Source: Psychrobacter fozii
GTDB lineage: Bacteria > Pseudomonadota > Gammaproteobacteria > Pseudomonadales > Moraxellaceae
Length of the DNA stretch: 64,000 bases
Assembly (NCBI RefSeq): GCF_003217155.1
Contig: NZ_QJSU01000002.1
Location: forward strand, 310,001-374,000
Reading direction: 5' to 3'
Part shown: piece after piece, positions 9,653 through 18,630 of the stretch
Position numbering within the stretch: the first letter of the stretch is position 1
Layout: each line of letters opens with the position of its first letter
Program-made: the position numbers and the translations under genes
Notes under the pieces: model-generated
The model's database searches: none
What the model was told of the DNA's origin: nothing
The model's input: the letters and a program-made list of their open reading frames with translations, nothing else

Positions 9653-9781
9653 TAATTTATCTCAAATTATCACACATCCAATATTACCAACAAATAAACA
9701 GATAGTTTTTGTCAGTAAATACTATTGAAGCAGACAAAAATTAAATAGCAAAACATCATCGATTCAAATGGAGCCAGTCTT

Positions 9782-10603
9782 ATGTCAGTATCTAACTTTT
9801 CAGTCAAAAACTTAGTGGTACAGCCCGTGATTGCGACAGCAATTCTATTATCCAGTGTTGCCGCTTATGCTGATTTCAACCATCAAAGCTGGGATAGTTT
9901 GCTTAACAAGCATGTCACCATGACCAACGGCGGTAAAGCTTCGGTCGTCAACTATGCTGGCATGAAAGCAGATAGTAGCAAGCTCACAAGCTATTTGGAT
10001 GCCACGAGCAAGGTGTCTCAGTCTGAGTTTAACCGTTGGAACAAAAACGAGCAGTTGGCATTTTTAATCAATGTCTACAATGCGGGTACTGTCGATTTGG
10101 TATTGACTAAATATCCTAATATCAAATCTATCAAAGACATTGGTGGGACATTCGGCTCGCCATGGAAGCAAAAATTTATTCCATTATTGGGTAAGACCCG
10201 TTCACTAGATGAGATCGAGCACACCTTGATCCGTGGCTCTAAGCGCTACAATGATCCGCGCATTCACTTCGCGGTTAACTGTGCCAGTATTGGCTGCCCT
10301 GCATTACAAGATGATGCTTTCACTGGTAAAGGTTTGGACGGGCAATTAGAGCAAGCGACCTCGAAATTTTTGGCAGACAGTAGCCGCAATCGTCTAAAGG
10401 GCAGCACCTTGAGTGTATCGCCAATCTTCAAATGGTACAAAGAAGACTTTGCGACCAATTGGCGTAGTACCAGCGATTTAGAAGGGTTTTTGGGTCGTTA
10501 CTCTTCATCATTGGGATTAAGCAAATCCCAAACCGCTGATTTGAAGCAAGGCAAAATAAAAATTAGTTATACCGATTACAATTGGAACTTAAACAAAAAG
10601 TAA
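9782..10603 (+). CDS. DUF547-domain protein, exported
   Basis: 273 residues with an N-terminal signal peptide of about 30 residues ending ...SSVAAYA. The DUF547 core follows: VNYAGMKAD, FLINVYNAGTVDLVL, the HFAVNCASIGCPAL block with two cysteines, and FKWYKEDF. Predicted periplasmic. Function of the family is unknown; its cysteines and conserved N/H suggest thiol or metal chemistry (inference). It sits between arsS and two transferase genes on the same strand, 130 bp after arsS. ATG at 9782 preceded by a GGAG site. Confidence 0.88.
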   Translation: MSVSNFSVKNLVVQPVIATAILLSSVAAYADFNHQSWDSLLNKHVTMTNGGKASVVNYAGMKADSSKLTSYLDATSKVSQSEFNRWNKNEQLAFLINVYNAGTVDLVLTKYPNIKSIKDIGGTFGSPWKQKFIPLLGKTRSLDEIEHTLIRGSKRYNDPRIHFAVNCASIGCPALQDDAFTGKGLDGQLEQATSKFLADSSRNRLKGSTLSVSPIFKWYKEDFATNWRSTSDLEGFLGRYSSSLGLSKSQTADLKQGKIKISYTDYNWNLNKK

Positions 10604-10673
10604 ATCTAGAATTTGGTCGATACAGGTGCTGATCTTTATCAAAGATAGGCGAAACTGATGATGATTCATCAAA

Positions 10674-11393
10674 ATGGTGCATTTATTGAATATCTCTATC
10701 ATCATTCCGTTGCTCAATGAAGCGGACAATATGCCGCAGCTCATTGCTCATATTAATGGTCTATATCCACCGCCATCACAAGTGATAGTGGTGGATGGTG
10801 GCTCGACGGATGATTCGGTTGGTATTGCTAGACGTTTGTTAAATGATTTATCAAGTGTGGCGCAGCCTACTATCGACTGGCAAGTGATTGAATCCGTAGC
10901 AGGACGTGCTCGGCAGATGAATACGGGTGCTAGGCAAGCAACAGAGGATGTTTTGCTATTTTTACATGCTGATACCGAGTTGCCAATTGAGGCGATAGAT
11001 AACATTCAGCAGGCAATGACTCAGTATGTCTGGGGACGTTTCGATGTACGTCTAGACAGCCGTGATCCGTTATTAAAAATCGTCGCCATGATGATCAATA
11101 AGCGTTCACGCTTAGTGAGTATCGCCACGGGTGATCAAGCGATTTTTATCAAAAGGTCTTTGTTTGAGCGAATGAATGGCTATGCCGATCAGCCATTGAT
11201 GGAAGATATTGAACTTTGCAAACGTCTAAAAAGTATTGCTAAGCCTGCTTGCCTAAAAAGTAAAGTGACGACCTCAGCGCGGCGTTGGCAGCAACATGGC
11301 ACATGGCGCACTATTTTTTTGATGTGGCATTTACGATTCGATTATTGGCGCGGTGTATCCCCTGAAGTATTAAGGCAGCGCTACTATCGTTGA
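10674..11393 (+). CDS. Family 2 glycosyltransferase, rSAM/selenodomain-associated type 2 (TIGR04283-like)
   Basis: 239 residues, GT-A fold. It begins ISIIIPLLNEADNMPQLI, has the nucleotide-sugar motif VDGGSTDDS, the AGRARQMNTGA signature and LFLHADTELP (the DxD-like site), then DQAIFIKRSLFERMNGY. These are features of the transferase family found beside ArsS-type radical SAM genes. Predicted to transfer a sugar or polyol to an arsenical or lipid acceptor; the acceptor is inferred. Clustered with the TIGR04282-like gene 130 bp downstream. Confidence 0.87.
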   Translation: MVHLLNISIIIPLLNEADNMPQLIAHINGLYPPPSQVIVVDGGSTDDSVGIARRLLNDLSSVAQPTIDWQVIESVAGRARQMNTGARQATEDVLLFLHADTELPIEAIDNIQQAMTQYVWGRFDVRLDSRDPLLKIVAMMINKRSRLVSIATGDQAIFIKRSLFERMNGYADQPLMEDIELCKRLKSIAKPACLKSKVTTSARRWQQHGTWRTIFLMWHLRFDYWRGVSPEVLRQRYYR

Positions 11394-11523
11394 ATTCAAA
11401 TGACTTTGATATAAGGAAGCCGAGTGCAAGCTATACATTTGCACTGGGTTGTCTTGACGCTCGTTTAAACCGAATCAGCTATATAAATATTAATACCCCT
11501 TTAGATTAAGGATGCGCCCTAGC

Positions 11524-12198
11524 ATGACTGAGCATTCAAGCCCTCACACAACCCTTACGATAACTGATGCACAAGCACAACACCCAGACACCTGTGTCAT
11601 TTTGTTTGCCAAATATCCAGCACGTGATATGGCAAAGACTCGCTTGCAGCCAGCTCTAGGCGTAGAGGGTGCTGCCCGTATGGCAAGGCAGCTGTTGTTG
11701 CATAGTATCGAACAAGCGGTCGCTACGGATTTTACCGTTGAGTTATGTGTCAGTCCAGCAGCGACAGACACTTGCTGGCAAACCCTCAACTTACCTGACT
11801 TACTGCAGTGGTCGACTCAAGCGGATGGCGACTTGGGCACGCGTTTAATCACAGCAAGTCAAGATGCACTGAAAAAACACCAAAAAATCGTATTGATAGG
11901 CTCTGACTGTCCTAGTCTGACGGCAGAGCGTATTCAGACAGCGGTACAGCAGCTTGATGACCATGATGCGGTTATGATTCCAGCGACTGATGGTGGCTAT
12001 GTGCTACTCGGGTTTAGACAAGTTGATGACAGTCTGTTTTCAGATATCGTCTGGAGTACAGCTAGTGTGGCAACTGTGACTCGGCAGCGTGTGGCGGATT
12101 TGGGTTGGACATTGGCACTGTTAGCACCGTTACATGACATTGATGAGCCTGAGGACTTAGCACATCTGCCATCAGATTGGCTTAAATTTGCTCAATAG
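11524..12198 (+). CDS. Nucleotidyl/glycosyltransferase-like protein, rSAM/selenodomain-associated type 1 (TIGR04282/DUF2064)
   Basis: CofC-like GT-A protein of 224 residues. Motifs: VILFAKYPARDMAKTRL near the N-terminus, LGTRL, VLIGSDCPSLTAERI around 130-145 and PATDGGYVLLGF. The family often sits beside ArsS and the TIGR04283 transferase, as here. An ATG at 11512 is also in frame, but it abuts the AAGG site with no spacer, so the ATG at 11524 (12 bases from the site) is preferred. The precise donor is unknown. Confidence 0.86.
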   Translation: MTEHSSPHTTLTITDAQAQHPDTCVILFAKYPARDMAKTRLQPALGVEGAARMARQLLLHSIEQAVATDFTVELCVSPAATDTCWQTLNLPDLLQWSTQADGDLGTRLITASQDALKKHQKIVLIGSDCPSLTAERIQTAVQQLDDHDAVMIPATDGGYVLLGFRQVDDSLFSDIVWSTASVATVTRQRVADLGWTLALLAPLHDIDEPEDLAHLPSDWLKFAQ

Positions 12199-12328
12199 TT
12201 ATGACCATACGAACAACTGGGCGACTGTCAGGATACGCTTGTTATAGATGTACTTATATCGTATCGCTTTCCTTTTATGATGTTTACTCAGATTTTAACC
12301 AGGTTTTACTCTCAATAAGGACATTGTT

Positions 12329-13372
12329 ATGCATGATGTTGTGCAAAATTACTATGGTAAAGAGTTACAAGGTACTGCCGATCTAAAAACCTCAGCGTGT
12401 TGTGATGTGAGCAATATGCCAGAGTGGCTCAAACCATTATTGGCTAACATTCACGATGAAGTGCTGAGTCGCTATTATGGATGCGGGCTAGTATGTCCTG
12501 CACTGCTCGAGGGTTGCCGAATTTTGGACTTAGGCAGTGGTTCAGGCCGAGATGTCTATGCATTGGCGCAATTGGTGGGCGAGAGTGGGCATGTGGTCGG
12601 TGTCGATATGACCGATGAGCAGCTGGCCGTTGCCAAAGAGCATCAGCAATATCACATCGATAAGTTTGGTTATGACAATGTGACTTTTTTGCATGGCTAT
12701 ATCGAAAAGCTAGATGAGCTCAATCTTGCAGATGGTAGCTTCGACATTATTGTCTCAAACTGCGTGATTAATTTATCACCAGACAAAGCGGCCGTCATGG
12801 CCAGTGTGCAGCGTTTACTTAAGCCTGGCGGCGAGTTTTATTTTTCTGATGTGTATGCTGATCGCCGTATTCCACAACATTTAGCCGATGATCCAGTCTT
12901 GTATGGCGAGTGTTTGAGTGGCGCATTGTACTGGAAAGATTTTACCCGTTTGTCACGAGAAGCAGGATTTTTAGACGTACGTTTGGTCGAGGATCGTCCG
13001 CTTGAGATTACTGATCCTGCCTTGGCGGCAAAAATTGGTGATATTCAGTTTTTTTCTGCTACTTATCGTTTGTTTAAGATTGCATCGCTTGAGGATGCTT
13101 GTGAGGATCATGGTCAAGCGGTTATATACAAAGGAACTATTGCTCAGTCACCGAATCGTTTTGATCTTGATAAACATCATGCTATCGAAGCGGGTCGCGT
13201 ATTCCCAGTCTGTGGCAACACGTTTAGGATGTTAAACGAATCTCGCTTAGCACCACATTTTGAGTTCATCGGTGATGACAGTCGTCACTATGGTATTTTT
13301 GCAGGCTGCGGTGAGCTGATGCCATTTAACCATTCTGTGATATCAACCTCTGGATTAGGCAGTTGTTGTTAA
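12329..13372 (+). CDS. arsM: Arsenite S-adenosylmethionine methyltransferase ArsM
   Basis: 347 residues, class I methyltransferase. SAM-binding motif LDLGSGSGR at 66-74 and acidic GVDMT near 101. Family cysteines: Cys24-Cys25, Cys145 in SNCVINLS and Cys195 in GECLSGALYW, the last two 50 residues apart as expected of the arsenite-binding pair. The protein ends in GSCC, the Cys-rich tail common in ArsM. It methylates As(III) stepwise, giving the dimethylarsenic substrate for ArsS. AAGG site 8 bases before the ATG. Last gene of the cluster; a strong terminator follows. Confidence 0.92.
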   Translation: MHDVVQNYYGKELQGTADLKTSACCDVSNMPEWLKPLLANIHDEVLSRYYGCGLVCPALLEGCRILDLGSGSGRDVYALAQLVGESGHVVGVDMTDEQLAVAKEHQQYHIDKFGYDNVTFLHGYIEKLDELNLADGSFDIIVSNCVINLSPDKAAVMASVQRLLKPGGEFYFSDVYADRRIPQHLADDPVLYGECLSGALYWKDFTRLSREAGFLDVRLVEDRPLEITDPALAAKIGDIQFFSATYRLFKIASLEDACEDHGQAVIYKGTIAQSPNRFDLDKHHAIEAGRVFPVCGNTFRMLNESRLAPHFEFIGDDSRHYGIFAGCGELMPFNHSVISTSGLGSCC

Positions 13373-13393
13373 AATTAAGATATTGACATTAGT

Positions 13394-13425
13394 AAAGGCC
13401 ATTAATTCACTTAATGGCCTTTTTT
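13394..13425 (+). terminator. Intrinsic terminator after arsM
   Basis: Perfect 12-bp stem (aaaggccattaa / ttaatggccttt), 5-nt loop and T run, 22 bp after the arsM stop. It closes the arsenic cluster before the convergent phosphorylase gene. Confidence 0.88.
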
Positions 13426-13533
13426 ATGAGTCATTCGTTTCTGATGTTTGTATATTGGTAGACGCTATAGAAATAGCGTTTTACTGTTTGAACGATTGAT
13501 TTTCGGTTAGATACTCATTTATCGACATGTTTA

Positions 13534-14427
13534 TCAATGTTTAGGAAGCAATGCCGCCAATCGAGTTTTGGTTGCATCATCCATCATATCTACTGATGTC
13601 ACCAGTGCCTGAGCAAGCGCATCATGTGCAACTGAGTTAGGCGATTCAGCGGCAATCAAAGCGACCGCTTCCTTAATTACTTTTTGAGCATTATCTGCAT
13701 TTTTCATTAGATTTTTTATCGCGTAGTCTGCACTGACGGTTTCTTCAGTCGGATGCCAACAATCAAAATCTGTCACCAGTGCCAAGGTCGCATAAGCAAT
13801 ACTGGCTTCACGTGCCAATTTGGCTTCTGGCATATTGGTCATACCGATGATATCCGCCTGCATTTGACGATACCACTGGGACTCTGCACGGGTTGAGAAC
13901 TGTGGACCCTCGATACAGACATAGGTCGCTTTTGAGTGACTGGTGCCTTCTACAACATCTGCATTGTCATAGGCACGCGTCAAGAGTTCTGCTAGGGCAG
14001 GGCAAAGCGGATCGGCCATCGATATATGAGCGACTGCGCCCGCGCCAAAAAATGTACTCACTCGCTGCTTGGTCATATCAATCATTTGATCTGGAATGAC
14101 CATATCTAGTGGCTGAAGCGATTCTCGTAGAGAACCTACTGCTGATACGGACACGATGTAGCGCACCCCAAGCGTTTTTAACGCATAAATATTGGCACGA
14201 TAAGGCACTTCAGACGGCGTCAGTCTGTGACCTTGACCATGCCGTGTTAAAAAAGCAACGGTCACACCTGCCAACTCACCAAGGACAATATCATCAGAGG
14301 GGCTGCCAAAGGGCGTATCAATAGTGATATGACGCTTGTTGATGAGCGCATCCATTTGATACAACCCGCTGCCTCCAATGATGGCGATATCCGCAGATAG
14401 TGGTGCTTGTTCTATAGAGGTTGTCAT
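13534..14427 (-). CDS. mtnP: S-methyl-5'-thioadenosine phosphorylase-family nucleoside phosphorylase
   Basis: 297 residues, cytoplasmic. Motifs: IIGGSGLY at about 15-22, LTRHGQGHRLTPSEVPYRAN at 59-78, EGPQFSTRAESQ, the family block GMTNMPEAKLAREA and VTDFDCWH, all of the MTAP family. It phosphorolyses methylthioadenosine to adenine and a ribose-1-phosphate. It faces arsM tail to tail. That position suggests, without proof, that it could depurinate the adenosyl-arsenical made by ArsS. A role in ordinary methionine salvage is the default alternative. ATG at 14427. Confidence 0.9.
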   Translation of the reverse strand: MTTSIEQAPLSADIAIIGGSGLYQMDALINKRHITIDTPFGSPSDDIVLGELAGVTVAFLTRHGQGHRLTPSEVPYRANIYALKTLGVRYIVSVSAVGSLRESLQPLDMVIPDQMIDMTKQRVSTFFGAGAVAHISMADPLCPALAELLTRAYDNADVVEGTSHSKATYVCIEGPQFSTRAESQWYRQMQADIIGMTNMPEAKLAREASIAYATLALVTDFDCWHPTEETVSADYAIKNLMKNADNAQKVIKEAVALIAAESPNSVAHDALAQALVTSVDMMDDATKTRLAALLPKH

Positions 14428-14934
14428 AAGTGTTATCCAATTTTAGTTGTCAAAGACAACCTTGCTAATATAGAAGAACCTTCTTGTTATTGGCGCTTAT
14501 TAATATTTAAAGAAAATATAGCAGAAATTGAGTGGTAATAGAAAGCAATCAAAAATAAGTACTGGGTCAAATTTTATGTGTTGCCTATAATGAGATATTG
14601 TCACAATTAAAGTAGAAGCTGCCTCAAATAGGCAGTATGTGTCATCTATATCTGGTTTTGATAAAGGTTTGTAATACCCTCAAACCTTGCTTAGATAGTT
14701 GATGATAGGAACTCAGTTTTATATAGAGGAACTATGTATATATTCAGATTTGATGATAAAACGCTAGCATGCCTTCAAACAGCTTAAAATATAAGGTATT
14801 GAAAGCAAAAGAGAAAACAGTCTGTGGTTTATTTATTGTAAAAATTGCTATATTATTACAAGTCTGTAACGCATTAATAAGCGTAAGTTAATGCGACCCT
14901 ATGTATTAAATTGATTATTTCAAGGATGAATTCC
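14428..14934. other. Divergent intergenic region between the phosphorylase and the TRAP operon
   Basis: About 500 bp, A/T-rich, no gene seen. A 6-bp hairpin (ctgcct / aggcag, 14619-14635) lacks a T run. The region should contain promoters for both flanking units. No operator could be recognised. Confidence 0.4.
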
Positions 14935-15957
14935 ATGCTCAACTCTTTCAAGTCTCCATTATTATTGTCAGCGATACTAAGTGCCACGTTAGGCCTAGCT
15001 GCATGTTCAGAAAGTAGTGATACTACAGCCACTGATAGTACCGCAACAGATAGCGCAGCGACTGACACTGCTGATAATAAGCTAGATACCAAGTTCCTTA
15101 CCATCGCTACTGGCGGTGCATCAGGCCCTTACAATATCATTGGTACGTCATTGTCTGAAGTCTATGTCAAAACCTTTGGTGTAAACTCAAAGACACAAAC
15201 CACGGGCGCTTCAGTTGAGAACGTCAATCTATTGACCCAAGGCAAAGTCGACATGGTATTGGCACTCAGTGACGTGGTCACTGATGCAATCGAAGGTAAA
15301 AACAACTTTGAGAAGCCAATCACTAACATTCAACAGATTGCTGTTTTATACCCTAATGTCGTGCAAATCGTCACGTCAAAAAAATCTGGCATCAAAACTA
15401 TTGAAGATTTAAGAGGCAAGCGTATCGCTGTCGGCGATCAAGGCTCTGGCACAGAGGTCAATGCTCGCACGTTATTGGAAGGGTTTGGTATCACGTATGA
15501 CGATGTCACCGTTGATTATCTAGGCTTTGCAGAAGCAGCTGATGGTATGAAAGCAGGTAAAATTGAAGCAGCATTCTTTAGTAGTGGTTTGCCAAACTCA
15601 TCTTTGATGGAGTTAGAGCAGGGTTTAGACTTACAGATTGTCAGCATCGACCAAGACAAGCTAAAAGAAATCATCGCGAGCAAGCCTTATTTCAAAACCT
15701 TTGAGATTCCTGCTGGCACGTATGGTAACGAAGCCGCTATCCCAACGGCAGCAATTATGAATGCGCTATTGGTTAGTTCTGATCTATCTGAAGCTGATGG
15801 TTATAAGTTAACCAAAACGTTATTTGATAATTTAGAGGGTCTAAAAACCGCTCACCAAGCAGCCAACGACATCAGCCTAGCAACCGCTCGTGAAGGTATG
15901 GTCGCTCCAATCCATCCTGGTGCTAAAAAGTACTATGACGAACAAGCAGCCAAATAA
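14935..15957 (+). CDS. TAXI-family TRAP transporter solute-binding lipoprotein
   Basis: 340 residues. The signal peptide ends in a lipobox, LGLAAC, so the mature protein is a lipoprotein; a low-complexity S/T/A/D linker follows. The binding domain shows TIATGGASGPYNIIGTSL, TGASVENVNLL, GKRIAVGDQGSGTEVNAR and AFFSSGLPNSS, which are signatures of the TAXI (TRAP-associated extracytoplasmic immunogenic) family that binds small acids such as glutamate. Start chosen at ATG 14935, 8 bases after AAGGA, rather than TTG 14911 or ATG 14926. First gene of a three-gene uptake operon. Confidence 0.92.
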   Translation: MLNSFKSPLLLSAILSATLGLAACSESSDTTATDSTATDSAATDTADNKLDTKFLTIATGGASGPYNIIGTSLSEVYVKTFGVNSKTQTTGASVENVNLLTQGKVDMVLALSDVVTDAIEGKNNFEKPITNIQQIAVLYPNVVQIVTSKKSGIKTIEDLRGKRIAVGDQGSGTEVNARTLLEGFGITYDDVTVDYLGFAEAADGMKAGKIEAAFFSSGLPNSSLMELEQGLDLQIVSIDQDKLKEIIASKPYFKTFEIPAGTYGNEAAIPTAAIMNALLVSSDLSEADGYKLTKTLFDNLEGLKTAHQAANDISLATAREGMVAPIHPGAKKYYDEQAAK

Positions 15958-16480
15958 TTCATTGTGGTTATCGACTGGCGCAGCATTTATTGCCGCGCTG
16001 GTTTTTTTTACGTTATGGATGGGGGTTATTCTCCAGCCTGTCGTTGAAGTGCGCGTCGCAGGGGTAGAGGATGCTGATGATACGGTTTGTTATTTCGTTG
16101 AGCCTGACTTTCAACTGCGATGGATACATTCTGTAGAAAAACAATGGTGGGAGGAGCAGTACCAACGTAAAAGCGATGGTTTGCTACTGACCACAACCTA
16201 TTTTGAAGCTTTCGGTGCAGGTACCCCTTCCACCGAAATGCTTGCTCCTGTACAAAAACCTGGCTATCTGGGTTACCAAATCAATGAGAAGTTACCTAAT
16301 CTCAATTGGGTGGTATCCAGATTGACCAAAGGTGAGATTGATTATGGCGACCATCGTGTTTTAATTCACCAGTTGGTGCCAGATTATTCTGAAGTAACGA
16401 TCATGCCGAAAATGTATGGTTTCATTGATAGATTTAACAAGGACTTTTGTCATGACATCCCAAGTGACGGATCACGGTAG
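15935..16480 (+). CDS. DUF1850 protein of the TAXI-TRAP operon
   Basis: 181 residues. One N-terminal transmembrane segment (about 12-32), then a compact extracytoplasmic domain containing FQLRWIHSVEKQWWEEQY and YFEAFGAGTPS, the DUF1850 signature. DUF1850 genes are usually found between TAXI binding proteins and fused TRAP permeases, as here. The ATG at 15935 overlaps the end of the binding-protein gene by 23 bp, implying translational coupling. Function unknown; probably an accessory to the transporter. Confidence 0.82.
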   Translation: MTNKQPNNSLWLSTGAAFIAALVFFTLWMGVILQPVVEVRVAGVEDADDTVCYFVEPDFQLRWIHSVEKQWWEEQYQRKSDGLLLTTTYFEAFGAGTPSTEMLAPVQKPGYLGYQINEKLPNLNWVVSRLTKGEIDYGDHRVLIHQLVPDYSEVTIMPKMYGFIDRFNKDFCHDIPSDGSR

Positions 16481-18494
16481 CGTAACTACCAAGCCAGACG
16501 CTCATGTTGATACCGACGCTGAAGCTGCGGCAATCAACAAAGCAGTATTGGAAAAATATGACCGAGAGTCAATCACGCGTCATATTACCCAAGGACCAGT
16601 GAAATATTTGATCGCTGGGGTTTGTATACTCTATTCACTGTTTCACCTTTATATTACCTTTAATCCGATGCCAGCGTTATTACAGCGTTCTGTACACGTA
16701 GGTGTTGGTTTTGCATTAATTTTCTTGATTTTCCCCGCCAGTAAAAAAAGCAGCCGCCAGCGCGTGGCATGGTATGACTGGATTTGGTTTGCGCTATCGT
16801 TATCTGGCATGGGCTATCTAATATATGAATATCAAGATATTGTGACCTCGCGTGGCGGTATGGCCAACCAAGTCGATGTGATATTTTCATTGATTACTGT
16901 GGTCTGTGTGCTAGAGGGTAGTCGCCGTATCACTGGTTGGATTTTACCGATCTTAGCAGGGATATTTTTGGCGTATCCATTTGTCAGTCATTTGGATTTT
17001 ATGCCCGATAGATTATTGACTCGTCCTTATGATATGGGTGATATCTTTGGTCAATTGTTCCTAAAAACCGAAGGCTTATACTCTGTTGCGATTGGTGCAT
17101 CGGTAACGTTCATTTTCCTATTCATTCTCTTTGGCGCGTTCTTAGCACGTTCGGGAATGGGGCAGCTGTTCAATGATTTGGCATTGGCCATCGCGGGTCA
17201 CAAAAAAGGCGGCCCTGCAAAAGTAGCGGTCATCTCTAGTGGCTTTATGGGCAGTATCAACGGCTCTGCGTTATCGAACGTGGTCAGTACAGGTGCCTTT
17301 ACCATTCCGTTGATGAAAAAGGTCGGCTATCACAAAGATTTTGCCGGTGCAGTTGAGGCAAGTGCCTCAGTTGGCGGGCAGATATTACCGCCAATTATGG
17401 GTGCGAGTGCATTCATCATGGCGGAGACAACAGGCTTACCTTATAGCACGATTGCGTTGGCCGCATTATTGCCCGCGATTTTGTATTATTTGGGTGTGAT
17501 TGCACAGGTGCATTTCCGCGCTGGACGCCGTGATCTAAAAGGCATTGCGAAAGAAAACTTGCCAGCGGTAAAAGAAGTATTAAAAGCCCGTGGTCATATG
17601 CTACTACCGATTGTGTTTTTGGTTTTCTTATTAATCAAAAATGTCCCTGTCGGCTATGCAGCGGCTTATACCATTGGGTTCACTGTTGTGATCAGTATGT
17701 TACGTGCTGAGACTCGCATGGGGTTGTCTGATATTTTGGGTGCATTAGAAGATGGTGCGCGCCAGTCGCTAGCGGTAATGGCTGCTTGTGCGGTCGTCGG
17801 TATCATCATCGGGGTGGTTAGTTTGACCAGCTTTGGTACGGTGATGACCTCATCTATTGTCACATTAGGCGCAGGGTCATTATTCTTTACGCTCATTTTA
17901 ACCATGCTAGCATCGATGGTTTTAGGCATGGGACTACCATCTATTCCTGCCTATATCATTACGGCGACGATGGCAGCACCTGCACTAGCTGGCTTTGATA
18001 TTCCAATTTTATCAGCGCATATGTTTGTATTCTACTTTGGTATCTTTGCCAATATTACTCCACCTGTATGTCTCGCAGCCTTTGCGGGTGCAGGTATTTC
18101 GGGCGGTGATCCAATGAAGACAGGGTTCTTGTCATTGAAACTTGCACTTGCCGGATTTATCGTGCCGTTTATGTTTATCTACAACCCAACGATGCTAATG
18201 ATCGATCCAACAGGTTTGGCCGTTACGGCGAAAGATTTTCCACTACCTCCTATTGTGGATATCATCACCGTGGTAGTAACGTCAATCACTGGTGTGATCG
18301 CCTTAAGCGCTGCGCTTGAAGGATATTTCAGAGGCGGAATGAATACACTCACCCGTGTCATTTTGGTTGTTGGCGCATTGTTGTTGATTTACCCTGAGAT
18401 CATCACTGGTGTTGCAGGCGCTGTCATTGTCCTTGGTATTGCTGTGTTTAATATTAAGACGAGTGAAGCACCGACACCGACGTTAAGTGTCTAG
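16452..18494 (+). CDS. TRAP transporter permease, fused 4TM/12TM
   Basis: 680 residues with about sixteen hydrophobic helices. The N-terminal DctQ-like 4-TM part is fused to a DctM-like part marked by GPAKVAVISSGFMGSINGSA, VEASASVGGQILPPIMGASA and GLPSIPAYIITATMAAPAL. Such fusions are the rule for TAXI systems, which use a sodium gradient. The ATG at 16452 has AAGGA 8 bases upstream; an in-frame ATG at 16416 lies inside the DUF1850 gene. It overlaps that gene by 29 bp. A strong shared terminator follows. Confidence 0.93.
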   Translation: MTSQVTDHGSVTTKPDAHVDTDAEAAAINKAVLEKYDRESITRHITQGPVKYLIAGVCILYSLFHLYITFNPMPALLQRSVHVGVGFALIFLIFPASKKSSRQRVAWYDWIWFALSLSGMGYLIYEYQDIVTSRGGMANQVDVIFSLITVVCVLEGSRRITGWILPILAGIFLAYPFVSHLDFMPDRLLTRPYDMGDIFGQLFLKTEGLYSVAIGASVTFIFLFILFGAFLARSGMGQLFNDLALAIAGHKKGGPAKVAVISSGFMGSINGSALSNVVSTGAFTIPLMKKVGYHKDFAGAVEASASVGGQILPPIMGASAFIMAETTGLPYSTIALAALLPAILYYLGVIAQVHFRAGRRDLKGIAKENLPAVKEVLKARGHMLLPIVFLVFLLIKNVPVGYAAAYTIGFTVVISMLRAETRMGLSDILGALEDGARQSLAVMAACAVVGIIIGVVSLTSFGTVMTSSIVTLGAGSLFFTLILTMLASMVLGMGLPSIPAYIITATMAAPALAGFDIPILSAHMFVFYFGIFANITPPVCLAAFAGAGISGGDPMKTGFLSLKLALAGFIVPFMFIYNPTMLMIDPTGLAVTAKDFPLPPIVDIITVVVTSITGVIALSAALEGYFRGGMNTLTRVILVVGALLLIYPEIITGVAGAVIVLGIAVFNIKTSEAPTPTLSV

Positions 18495-18526
18495 CTTTTA
18501 GGGATTAATATTTAATCAAGTTACAA

Positions 18527-18564
18527 AAAAAGGGTGAATAACAAATTTGTTATTCACCCTTTTT
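18527..18564. terminator. Bidirectional terminator between TRAP permease and lipA
   Basis: A perfect 38-bp palindrome (aaaagggtgaataacaaa and its complement) with A and T runs on the two sides. It serves the convergent TRAP operon and lipA. Confidence 0.9.
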
Positions 18565-18630
18565 AGTTTTTTAGCAACTATCTTAGTAGCTTTTCTTAGC
18601 GAATGCTTTCACATTCGCTGTATGTTTAGA

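Noticed and set aside
12201..12386. 61-codon plus-strand frame before arsM
   Set aside because: Overlaps the well-supported arsM start and has no features of its own.
14619..14635. Hairpin upstream of the TRAP operon considered as a terminator
   Set aside because: Stem of only 6 bp and no T run.
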